A DNA stretch of 64,000 nucleotides from Brachyspira suanatina (lineage in GTDB: Bacteria; Spirochaetota; Brachyspiria; Brachyspirales; Brachyspiraceae). Made by a program: the position numbers and the translations under genes. The notes under the pieces are model-generated. The model searched no databases. It had not been told where the DNA came from and saw only the letters and a list, made by a program, of their open reading frames with translations. Location: assembly GCF_001049755.1 (NCBI RefSeq), contig NZ_CVLB01000003.1, forward strand, positions 1 to 64,000, in the 5' to 3' direction. Below, one piece after another: positions 1 to 5,868 of this stretch (the first letter of the stretch is position 1; the number at the start of each line of letters is the position of its first letter).

Positions 1-1
1 G

Positions 2-484
2 CTATTTGAATATTTAAAATTAAGAAAATCTATATTAAAGCAAAGAAATAAAATACATAATATGCTATTTATTAAAACAAACGGCGAGCCTTTGAATATA
101 AATACTATAAGCACAATAATGCATTTCATTTCTAAAAAGACAAATACAAAAGTTACATGTCATTCATTAAGAAGAGGCTTTGCAACCGACATGGCAGAAA
201 ACGGAACTGACATTTATGTTATATCAAAAATGCTAGGACATCAAAATATAAATACAACCGTGTCAAGATATATTTATGTTTTGGCTGGTATGATAAAAGA
301 AGCTATGGAAAATCATCCGTTTGCTAAGTTTGAATATGGTACGAAAAAAGACTTTACTAATTCGGACAAAAATATAAAAAGCGATGAGGTGATTGCAATA
401 AAAAATATGTTTGAAGATTTAACAAACAAGATGAATGACATTATAAATCATCTGCCGAGAGAAACGGATATTAAAAAGGCTTGA
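2..484 (+). CDS. Tyrosine recombinase/integrase, C-terminal part (cut by the left edge)
   Basis: The reading frame is open to the left edge, so this is the 3' part of a longer gene; the internal ATG at 62 is probably not the start. The catalytic C-terminal domain of a phage-integrase-type tyrosine recombinase is visible: a HSLRRGFATDM segment (the HxxR box), then LGHQNINTTVSRY, which carries the conserved LGH histidine and the tyrosine nucleophile. The family cuts and rejoins DNA at attachment sites through a 3'-phosphotyrosine intermediate. After the catalytic tyrosine come about 60 hydrophilic residues without recognisable motifs. The N-terminal arm-binding domain lies outside the window. 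A tandem repeat with inverted elements begins 15 bases after the stop and could be its substrate, but that is inference. Whether it serves a prophage, an integrative element or a cassette system cannot be told. Confidence 0.85.
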   Translation, partial: LFEYLKLRKSILKQRNKIHNMLFIKTNGEPLNINTISTIMHFISKKTNTKVTCHSLRRGFATDMAENGTDIYVISKMLGHQNINTTVSRYIYVLAGMIKEAMENHPFAKFEYGTKKDFTNSDKNIKSDEVIAIKNMFEDLTNKMNDIINHLPRETDIKKA

Positions 485-498
485 AGTGTGGTACATCG

Positions 499-648
499 TG
501 CAAATTGCATTATGTGCAACACATCAATTTGCAGTGCAGACTGCATATTGCATTATGTAAAACACTGCATTTTGATGTGTGGACTGCAAATTGTATTATG
601 TGCAACACTGCATTTTGCAGTATGCTACCCTGCAAAATGCAGTATGAA
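499..648. repeat. 43-bp tandem repeat (3 units plus a partial unit) with a terminal inverted repeat
   Basis: Three consecutive units begin at 499, 542 and 585. The first two are 43 bases and the third about 46; each starts TGCAWATTGYATTATGT and continues to an ACACTGCATTTTG-like core. A partial fourth unit starts at 631. The last unit carries a perfect 14-bp inverted repeat: ACTGCATTTTGCAG at 607-620 and its complement at 630-643, nine bases apart. The stretch sits directly behind a recombinase gene and is more G+C-rich than its surroundings. A TTG-started 75-codon frame across it (481-708) is only translated repeat. Confidence 0.8.
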
Positions 649-708
649 TTTAAAGATAATTTAAAGACTTTTAAATTTAAAAAAAGAATAAGAGTTAATA
701 TATTTTAG

Positions 709-923
709 TTTATTTAGAAATAACCTGAAAAGTTAAATCAGTTTTTGAAAACTGTTACGATAACATAATGCAAATATTGCCTTCAAGTCTTTAATAGAAT
801 AGCTTTATTTAACGCACAGAGGCTTTATACAAGGCTTTTTTTATTTAGGTATACATTTATATATACTTTACTAAAAAACACCGCTTAAGGCAGTATTTTA
901 ATTTTAAAAAAAATGTTTTTTTG
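709..923. other. Intergenic stretch, nothing recognisable
   Basis: AT-rich DNA between the tandem repeat and the promoter at 924. No open frame with a ribosome site and no clear inverted repeat. The two GGCTTT words near 830 are direct, not inverted, so I do not call a terminator. Confidence 0.4.
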
Positions 924-951
924 TTGACTTTAAAATATTTTTGTGTATATT
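924..951 (+). promoter_or_regulatory. Sigma-70-type promoter of the small locus at 960-1290
   Basis: TTGACT at 924-929 and TATATT at 946-951 with a 16-base spacer. Transcription would start near 958. The RNA would begin with a leader containing AAGGT...ACCTT (about 989-1007), then an AAAAGGA ribosome site just before the ATG at 1027. Confidence 0.5.
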
Positions 952-1026
952 AGTTAATGCGATATAAAATTAAGAATGCCAATCAAAAAAGGTGTGAGAA
1001 ACCTTTAGGCATAAAAAGGATATGGA

Positions 1027-1290
1027 ATGAAAAAGCAAATAGTAATATTATGCTCTGGTATGTTGTATACTTTGAGCAAGTTTAGAAATAGTTCTTTAAT
1101 AGCTAGAAATACGGTACAAGTAAGTAAAAGCTTTTTTCTCAATATTCTTTTACCTTGTATTTTATATCGCAATAAAAATATACTTGTACCGTTTTTCATA
1201 AATCTCAAATTCGTTGAAATTATTATTTTTTTTAAAATAATACTTAGATTTAATAAAAACAGCTATTTATTTAAATATGTAAAGTATTAA
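1027..1290 (+). CDS. Possible small protein of 87 residues, or a structured RNA
   Basis: A promoter (924-951) and an AAAAGGA ribosome site ending about six bases before the ATG support expression. The predicted product begins MKKQIVILCSG and is hydrophobic and phenylalanine/isoleucine-rich towards its end, without a family I recognise. A 12-bp perfect inverted repeat (1111-1122 and 1181-1192) lies inside the frame and constrains the sequence, so the locus could be a structured RNA whose frame is incidental. A reading frame on the other strand (1005-1208) overlaps it because of the same inverted repeat. Weak call. Confidence 0.3.
   Translation: MKKQIVILCSGMLYTLSKFRNSSLIARNTVQVSKSFFLNILLPCILYRNKNILVPFFINLKFVEIIIFFKIILRFNKNSYLFKYVKY
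1111..1192. repeat. Inverted repeat with two competing pairings
   Basis: ACGGTACAAGTA at 1111-1122 is perfectly complementary to TACTTGTACCGT at 1181-1192, and the match extends outward to 16 of 17 bases. The same left arm (TACAAGTAAGTAAAAG, 1115-1130) can also pair with CTTTTACCTTGTA at 1147-1159, giving a shorter hairpin that excludes the long one. Such mutually exclusive hairpins occur in attenuators; here this is only a structural observation. Confidence 0.55.
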
Positions 1291-1369
1291 TTTAAATTTT
1301 TTATAGAATTATTAATTTTTTATTTTTTTTATTCAATAAATGTTTAAATTATACAAAATAATATTTTTA

Positions 1370-2455
1370 TTATAATTCAGGCAAATACCAAGTTATCCCT
1401 GTAGTAGATTCAAAGTATATAGGTATAGAAGAAGTCTGTCTTGAATTACCATTATTAATGTCCATTTCAAAATACCATTCAATATCTTGAACGGGAGTAA
1501 TATAAAGTTCTGCATAAGCTCCCCAATATAAATTATGCTGTACTTTATAATATTTACTATCAGTTTTATATTTTCCTTTATAAACGGCATTGTATCCTAA
1601 AGAAGGTTCAACATAAAGAGATAGCATATCACTGTTAGCAGTTAATCCTAATACAGCAGCAGCAGTTACATTATAAGGATTTTTTTCCCATTTATTTTCT
1701 TTTTTACTATAAGTAGTATTTACAAGAGATTCTCCTGCTCTAACCATTACATCACTGCTGGCTAAAGCTGTATTATATGAAACTTTAATAAAAGGATTAA
1801 TATTTACATTTCCAATTGTGCGGTTTAAGAAATATAGTCTAGTTTCAAAACCAAATGATTGAGCAAACATATCAAAATTATTTTTAACATTTTTATAACC
1901 TGACTGTCCATATTTTATGTATAATCTTACTTGATTGAATACATCTATTTCTGTATAGTATCTTATTTGTATATCTGTGCTTATTCCTAAATAGTCTTTA
2001 TATTGACTGATAGTATATTTTCCGAAAGGATCTTTTGATGCAGCTATTTGTATAGGTATTGCTATTCTTAAATTATTATTTAAAGCATTGACCATAAGTA
2101 CAGGAGTATGAACGCCTAAAGTGCTGTTATAATATGTAAAATTATATCCTAAGCCAATGCCGAAAATATCAGAAGTGTATCCTATTCCCATAGAAACAGT
2201 AGCATCTAATCCTAAATTATCTGTTTCACCTGAAATTATACTTCCCAATGATGTTACGGCATCTTGAGTTATAAGTCCGAAAGTACCTTTAATAGTATTG
2301 TTTCCAAGTACAAATCCTAATTGATCCATTCTGGCTCTTAATTGATTTCCAGCTGTAAGAAAATCAATCCAATCATCCTGATCGCCATACATACCAAAAA
2401 CAGATGTACTTGCCATAGCCAACAAAGCAATAGCAGTCAATAAAATTTTTTTCAT
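1370..2455 (-). CDS. Variable surface protein, Vsp family (361 aa)
   Basis: Secreted outer-membrane protein of the Brachyspira Vsp family, whose members form abundant roughly 39-kDa surface proteins. The first 21 residues are a signal peptide (MKKILLTAIALLAMAST..., ending at SVFG). They are followed by the family block WIDFLTAGNQLRARMDQLGF and ended by the conserved FESTTGITWYLP tail. Glycine/tyrosine-rich alternating stretches fit a beta-barrel. Start supported by AGGAGAGGAAA just before the ATG. It is the most diverged of the three copies here (TAGNQL for THGNQF, extra lysine-rich loop near residue 250) and its codons look less uniform than those of the plus-strand copy. Transcribed in the same direction as the next vsp gene but separated from it by a terminator and a 400-base gap, so probably expressed on its own. 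Confidence 0.92.
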   Translation of the reverse strand: MKKILLTAIALLAMASTSVFGMYGDQDDWIDFLTAGNQLRARMDQLGFVLGNNTIKGTFGLITQDAVTSLGSIISGETDNLGLDATVSMGIGYTSDIFGIGLGYNFTYYNSTLGVHTPVLMVNALNNNLRIAIPIQIAASKDPFGKYTISQYKDYLGISTDIQIRYYTEIDVFNQVRLYIKYGQSGYKNVKNNFDMFAQSFGFETRLYFLNRTIGNVNINPFIKVSYNTALASSDVMVRAGESLVNTTYSKKENKWEKNPYNVTAAAVLGLTANSDMLSLYVEPSLGYNAVYKGKYKTDSKYYKVQHNLYWGAYAELYITPVQDIEWYFEMDINNGNSRQTSSIPIYFESTTGITWYLPEL

Positions 2456-2799
2456 TTTCCTCTCCTAAAATATAAAAAATTATTCTCTTCTATATATAAT
2501 AATTATTATATAATAAAATTATAAAATGTACACTTACTATAAATAAAAATATAATTATCTTGACAAATTTACTATACTTTTATAAAAAATTTAAACAATA
2601 AAAGGTGATATCTTAATGATAGATTAATATGTTTTTAAATTATTAATTTGCTTATTATAATTATATTTATTAAATTATCATAGATAAATAAATTTAAAAA
2701 TCTGCTATTTTCTATATACAAAATAATATATATCAGTTTTAAAACTTTTTTATTTTTCTTCTATTATTTATATAGATTAAATATATAAGTTATATAAAT
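2456..2799. other. Upstream region of the first vsp gene, no clear promoter
   Basis: About 340 bases of very AT-rich DNA in front of the minus-strand vsp gene at 1370-2455. Apart from its AGGAG ribosome site I see only a weak minus-strand TTGTCA (near 2558) with a poor -10. The loop motifs found upstream of the other two vsp genes (AAAGATCCTCT, AGATTGCTT) are absent, so this gene does not share their control region. Confidence 0.4.
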
Positions 2800-2835
2800 A
2801 ATAAAAAAGAGGCTGACTTATTAAAGGTCAGCCTC
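2800..2835 (-). terminator. Rho-independent terminator of the second vsp gene
   Basis: GAGGCTGAC at 2809-2817 pairs perfectly with GTCAGCCTC at 2827-2835. On the minus strand the hairpin is followed by a run of T (2800-2808). It lies 26 bases after the stop of the gene at 2861-3955. Confidence 0.85.
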
Positions 2836-2860
2836 ATTAATTTTCTTAATTAACTTTTAA

Positions 2861-3955
2861 TTAATTGAAAGAAGGTAAATACCAAGTTATACCTGTAGTA
2901 GTTTCAAAGTATACAGGAACAGAAACAGGTGTAGTATAGCTATTACCGCTGTTATTAACATCCATCTCGAAGTACCATTCAAGATCTTGAACAGGTCTTA
3001 CATAAAGTTCTGCATAAGCACCCCAAGATAATTTATGAGTAGAAGTTGATTCTATACCTTTTTTCTGATAACCTGTAAGAGTATAACCTAAAGAAGGCTC
3101 AACATAAAGAGATACTACATCACTGTTAGCTGTGATTCCAAGTATAGGTTTGATGCTAAATTCATAAGGACTTACATCATATATATCTGATTGTTTTGAA
3201 TTATTATCTATGAAGTCATTATTCTTATATGAATATTCAGCTGTATAGTTTTTAGCAGCAGAACCTTTAAGAGCAGTATGATATTCAATTCTAACAAAAG
3301 GATTGATAGTTACATTTCCAACAGGAGTATTTAAGAAGTATAATCTTAATTGGAAACCTAAGCTTTCAGAAACTCCTTTAAAGCTTCCAGTATCAACTGT
3401 ATTATTTCTATAATATACATAGAATCTTATAGCATTGAAAGCATCTATACCAGTATAGTATCTTAACTGTATATTGTCAAAAGCAACGCCAGTATATTTG
3501 AAATTATTGATTTTTGTACCATTTTGTTTATCTGTAACAGCTACTTGTATAGGTATAGATAATCTTAAATTGTTATTTAAGAAATTCATAGTTAATACAG
3601 GAGTATGAACTTGAATATCTTTATTTATATAAGTGAAGTTGTATCCTACACCTATTCCAAATACATCAGAAGTGTAACCTATACCAGCAGAAAGAGTAGA
3701 GTTCAAAGAAGTACCGCTTCCTGTATCAGATAGTATGTTTCCCCAGTTACCTAAGTTAATAGTATTAGCTCTGAAACCAACAGTACCTTTAATAGTACCA
3801 TTACCTAAAACGAAACCTAATTGGTCCATTCTAGCTCTAAACTGATTACCATGAGTAAGGAAATCGATCCAAGAATCGCCTCTTCCATACATACCGAAAG
3901 CAGATGCACTAACTACAGTTAATATAGCCATAGCTGTCAATAAAACTTTTTTCAT
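2861..3955 (-). CDS. Variable surface protein, Vsp family (364 aa)
   Basis: Second Vsp paralogue: signal peptide of about 20 residues (MKKVLLTAMAILTVVSASA), then WIDFLTHGNQFRARMDQLGF and the closing FETTTGITWYLPSFN. Compared with the plus-strand copy, conserved scaffold segments (LRYYTGIDAFNAIR, FLNTPVGNVTINPF, EPSLGY, LSWGAYAELYVRPVQDLEWYFEMD) alternate with variable segments. This is the pattern expected for conserved barrel strands and variable surface loops. AGGAGAAAAACA precedes the ATG. Its predicted promoter (4048-4076, minus strand) would start the message near 4041, placing a perfect 12-bp hairpin (3991-4028) in the 5' leader. Family assignment is firm; the exact vsp letter is not assignable here. 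Confidence 0.95.
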   Translation of the reverse strand: MKKVLLTAMAILTVVSASAFGMYGRGDSWIDFLTHGNQFRARMDQLGFVLGNGTIKGTVGFRANTINLGNWGNILSDTGSGTSLNSTLSAGIGYTSDVFGIGVGYNFTYINKDIQVHTPVLTMNFLNNNLRLSIPIQVAVTDKQNGTKINNFKYTGVAFDNIQLRYYTGIDAFNAIRFYVYYRNNTVDTGSFKGVSESLGFQLRLYFLNTPVGNVTINPFVRIEYHTALKGSAAKNYTAEYSYKNNDFIDNNSKQSDIYDVSPYEFSIKPILGITANSDVVSLYVEPSLGYTLTGYQKKGIESTSTHKLSWGAYAELYVRPVQDLEWYFEMDVNNSGNSYTTPVSVPVYFETTTGITWYLPSFN

Positions 3956-3990
3956 TGTTTTTCTCCTAATTTTTTTATAATCTTTTGACA

Positions 3991-4041
3991 GTGTCTATTG
4001 AGAGATTGCTTAAAAACTCAATAGACACCTAAAGATCCTCT
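3991..4041. promoter_or_regulatory. Stem-loop in the leader of the minus-strand vsp gene, with loop motifs
   Basis: GTGTCTATTGAG at 3991-4002 pairs perfectly with CTCAATAGACAC at 4017-4028. The 14-base loop contains AGATTGCTT (4003-4011). Immediately beyond is AAAGATCCTCT at 4031-4041. Both motifs recur, on the same strand and in the same order, in the array in front of the plus-strand vsp gene. Read in the direction of the minus-strand message, the RNA would begin with AGAGGATCTTT, followed by the hairpin, about 36 bases before the ATG. Confidence 0.7.
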
Positions 4042-4047
4042 GCATTT

Positions 4048-4076
4048 CATTATAGTGAAAAGTTATAAAATGTCAA
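4048..4076 (-). promoter_or_regulatory. Consensus promoter of the minus-strand vsp gene
   Basis: On the minus strand, TTGACA (4071-4076) and TATAAT (4048-4053) are both perfect consensus hexamers with a 17-base spacer. This predicts a start near 4041 and a leader of about 85 bases. The strength fits an abundant surface protein. Confidence 0.75.
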
Positions 4077-4169
4077 TACGTATGTATAGAATTATATAAA
4101 AAAATCACCATTAAAGAACATATTTACATATTTTTTTCATAAAAAATAATAATTTTATTTATATTAGTG

Positions 4170-4198
4170 TTGACTTTTTTATGTAAATTCATTAGAAT
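4170..4198 (+). promoter_or_regulatory. Promoter of the plus-strand vsp gene
   Basis: TTGACT at 4170-4175 and TAGAAT at 4193-4198, spacer 17. Start predicted near 4205, giving an unusually long leader of about 330 bases before the ATG at 4535. A second TTGACA at 4299-4304 has only a weak -10 (TAATTT near 4322). Confidence 0.6.
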
Positions 4199-4205
4199 AA
4201 AAGTG

Positions 4206-4510
4206 TTGGTAAGATATAGACATTAAAAAAAGATTGCTTATAATGTCTATAACCAATATTAGGAACAATAAAGATCCTCTAAATCCTTATTATTCCAATT
4301 GACACATTAGTAAAAACAGCATAATTTTTCCATTTAAATATCTGTTTTTACGGAGAATAAAGATCCTCTAAATCTTATTATTCTCACTGATTTTTTATAA
4401 TCCGTTAGAATTATATAGATGTTCTAACGCATCTGGAAACAATAAAGATCCTCTGTCTTTGTTGTTTCCTAAAATTATTTTGGAGTTACTACTTACAATG
4501 AGTATTAACT
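4206..4510 (+). promoter_or_regulatory. Structured leader of the plus-strand vsp gene: six stem-loops with repeated loop motifs
   Basis: Six inverted repeats follow each other. (1) 4215-4225 with 4241-4251, extended by TTGGT/ACCAA at 4206-4210/4252-4256; loop holds AGATTGCTT (4231-4239). (2) 4262-4271 with 4287-4296, one mismatch; AAAGATCCTCT at 4270-4280. (3) GTAAAAACAG 4310-4319 with 4342-4351. (4) GAGAATAA 4353-4360 with 4378-4385; AAAGATCCTCT at 4359-4369. (5) CGTTAGAA 4403-4410 with 4422-4429. (6) 4435-4447 with 4457-4469, 13 pairs including one G.U; AAAGATCCTCT at 4444-4454. A last 9-of-10-bp hairpin (4484-4493 with 4501-4510) sits just before the ribosome site. The stems differ in sequence while the loop motif is kept, as expected for protein- or RNA-binding hairpins. 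Function unknown. Confidence 0.75.
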
Positions 4511-4534
4511 ATATAAAATTTTAGGAGAAAAACA

Positions 4535-5692
4535 ATGAAAAAAGTTTTATTGACAGCTATGGCATTATTGACTATAGCTAGTGCATCTGCTTTCGGTATG
4601 TATGGCGACAGAGATTCTTGGATCGACTTCCTTACTCATGGTAATCAGTTCAGAGCTAGAATGGATCAATTAGGTTTCGTTTTAGGTAACGGTACTATTA
4701 AAGGTACTTTCGGTTTTAGATCTCAAGCTATTGGAACAGCATTAGGTAATATCATTTCAGGTAATACTGGAAATGTAGATTTAAAAACTACTATTTCTGC
4801 TGGTATAGGTTATACTTCTGAGCCTTTCGGTATTGGCGTAGGTTATAACTACACTTATGTAAATCCTAGATTAGGCGTTCATACTCCTGTACTTATGATC
4901 AATGCTTTAAACAACAACTTAAGAATAGCAGTTCCTGTTCAAATAGCTGTAAGTCATGATCCTTTCAATGATTCTGCTAAATTCCCTTATTCATCATCTA
5001 CAAAAGATTATATGGGTATAAGCACTGATATACAATTAAGATACTATACTGGTATAGATGCTTTCAATGCTATAAGAGTATACTTCAAATACGGACAAGC
5101 TGGATTTAAAACAGCTAACGGAGCTAGTGAGTATTTTGCTCAGTCATTAGGTTTTGAAGCTAGATTCTATTTCTTGAATACTCCTGTTGGAAACGTAACT
5201 ATCAATCCTTTCATCAAAGTTGTTTATAACACAGCTTTAAAAGGTGTAAGTAGAACTGTAAGAGCTGGAGAAGCTGTACAAAATACTGTTTCTGGTTATG
5301 ATCCTAATTCTAAATTAGATGCATTTGCTGGTAGAAACATTGATAAAGATTTCAAATGGGATTCAAATCCTTATGATGTAAAAGCTCAGGCTGTATTAGG
5401 TATCACTGCTAACAGCGATGTAGTATCTCTTTATGTTGAGCCTTCTTTAGGTTATCAAGCTACATATTTAGGAAAACACACATCTGCAGATCCAGATTTA
5501 AATATAGATTCTAAAGTACAACATAGCTTAGCTTGGGGTGCTTATGCAGAACTTTATGTAAGACCTGTTCAAGATCTTGAATGGTACTTCGATATGGATG
5601 TTAATAATGGCGGTACAAGACAACCATCTAATATCCCTGTATACTTTGAAACTACTACAGGTATAACTTGGTATTTACCTGCTTTCAATTAA
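4535..5692 (+). CDS. Variable surface protein, Vsp family (385 aa), probably the highly expressed copy
   Basis: Third Vsp paralogue and the longest. Signal peptide MKKVLLTAMALLTIASASAFG, then WIDFLTHGNQFRARMDQLGF, alternating glycine-rich strand-like segments, and FETTTGITWYLPAFN at the end. Extra loop residues lie around 250-275 (DPNSKLDAFAGRN) and 320-335. Codon choice is strongly biased (GGT, GCT, TTC, AAC used far more than in neighbouring genes), which usually marks high expression. TTTTAGGAGAAAAACA precedes the ATG. The gene has a roughly 330-base leader of consecutive stem-loops, so control after transcription initiation is plausible. Ended by a terminator at 5721-5755. Localisation to the outer membrane follows from the family; no function beyond a surface antigen is known to me. 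Confidence 0.95.
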   Translation: MKKVLLTAMALLTIASASAFGMYGDRDSWIDFLTHGNQFRARMDQLGFVLGNGTIKGTFGFRSQAIGTALGNIISGNTGNVDLKTTISAGIGYTSEPFGIGVGYNYTYVNPRLGVHTPVLMINALNNNLRIAVPVQIAVSHDPFNDSAKFPYSSSTKDYMGISTDIQLRYYTGIDAFNAIRVYFKYGQAGFKTANGASEYFAQSLGFEARFYFLNTPVGNVTINPFIKVVYNTALKGVSRTVRAGEAVQNTVSGYDPNSKLDAFAGRNIDKDFKWDSNPYDVKAQAVLGITANSDVVSLYVEPSLGYQATYLGKHTSADPDLNIDSKVQHSLAWGAYAELYVRPVQDLEWYFDMDVNNGGTRQPSNIPVYFETTTGITWYLPAFN

Positions 5693-5720
5693 TTAGAAGT
5701 TAATTAATACAGATCAATGA

Positions 5721-5755
5721 GAGGCTGGCTTTAATAAAGTCAGTCTCTTTTTATT
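5721..5755 (+). terminator. Terminator of the plus-strand vsp gene
   Basis: AGAGGCTGGCTT at 5721-5732 pairs with AAGTCAGTCTCT at 5738-5749 (12 pairs, two G.U), followed by a T-rich tail. It resembles the terminator of the minus-strand vsp gene at 2800-2835, consistent with gene duplication including the end. Confidence 0.85.
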
Positions 5756-5868
5756 AATTTAGTATTCATTAAAAATATTTGTTTAATATAAATGGGAATC
5801 CAAACTATAAAAAATATTATGATATACTTTTATAAAGTCTAATTACACTAAATATCATGTGTAAAAAA

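Noticed and set aside
499-648. Integron attC sites behind the recombinase
   Set aside because: Units lack the attC core sites (RYYYAAC/GTTRRRY) and there are no cassette genes; the recombinase fragment shows no integron-specific insert.
481-708. 75-codon frame starting with TTG and overlapping the integrase stop
   Set aside because: It reads straight through the 43-bp tandem repeat, giving a repetitive Cys/His-rich peptide; no ribosome site, and the DNA repeat explains it.
1005-1208. Minus-strand 67-codon frame
   Set aside because: It is produced by the inverted repeat at 1111-1192 and lacks a ribosome site.
3991-4469. CRISPR-like array in front of the vsp gene
   Set aside because: Only the short loop motif repeats; spacing is irregular, stems differ, and no cas genes are present.
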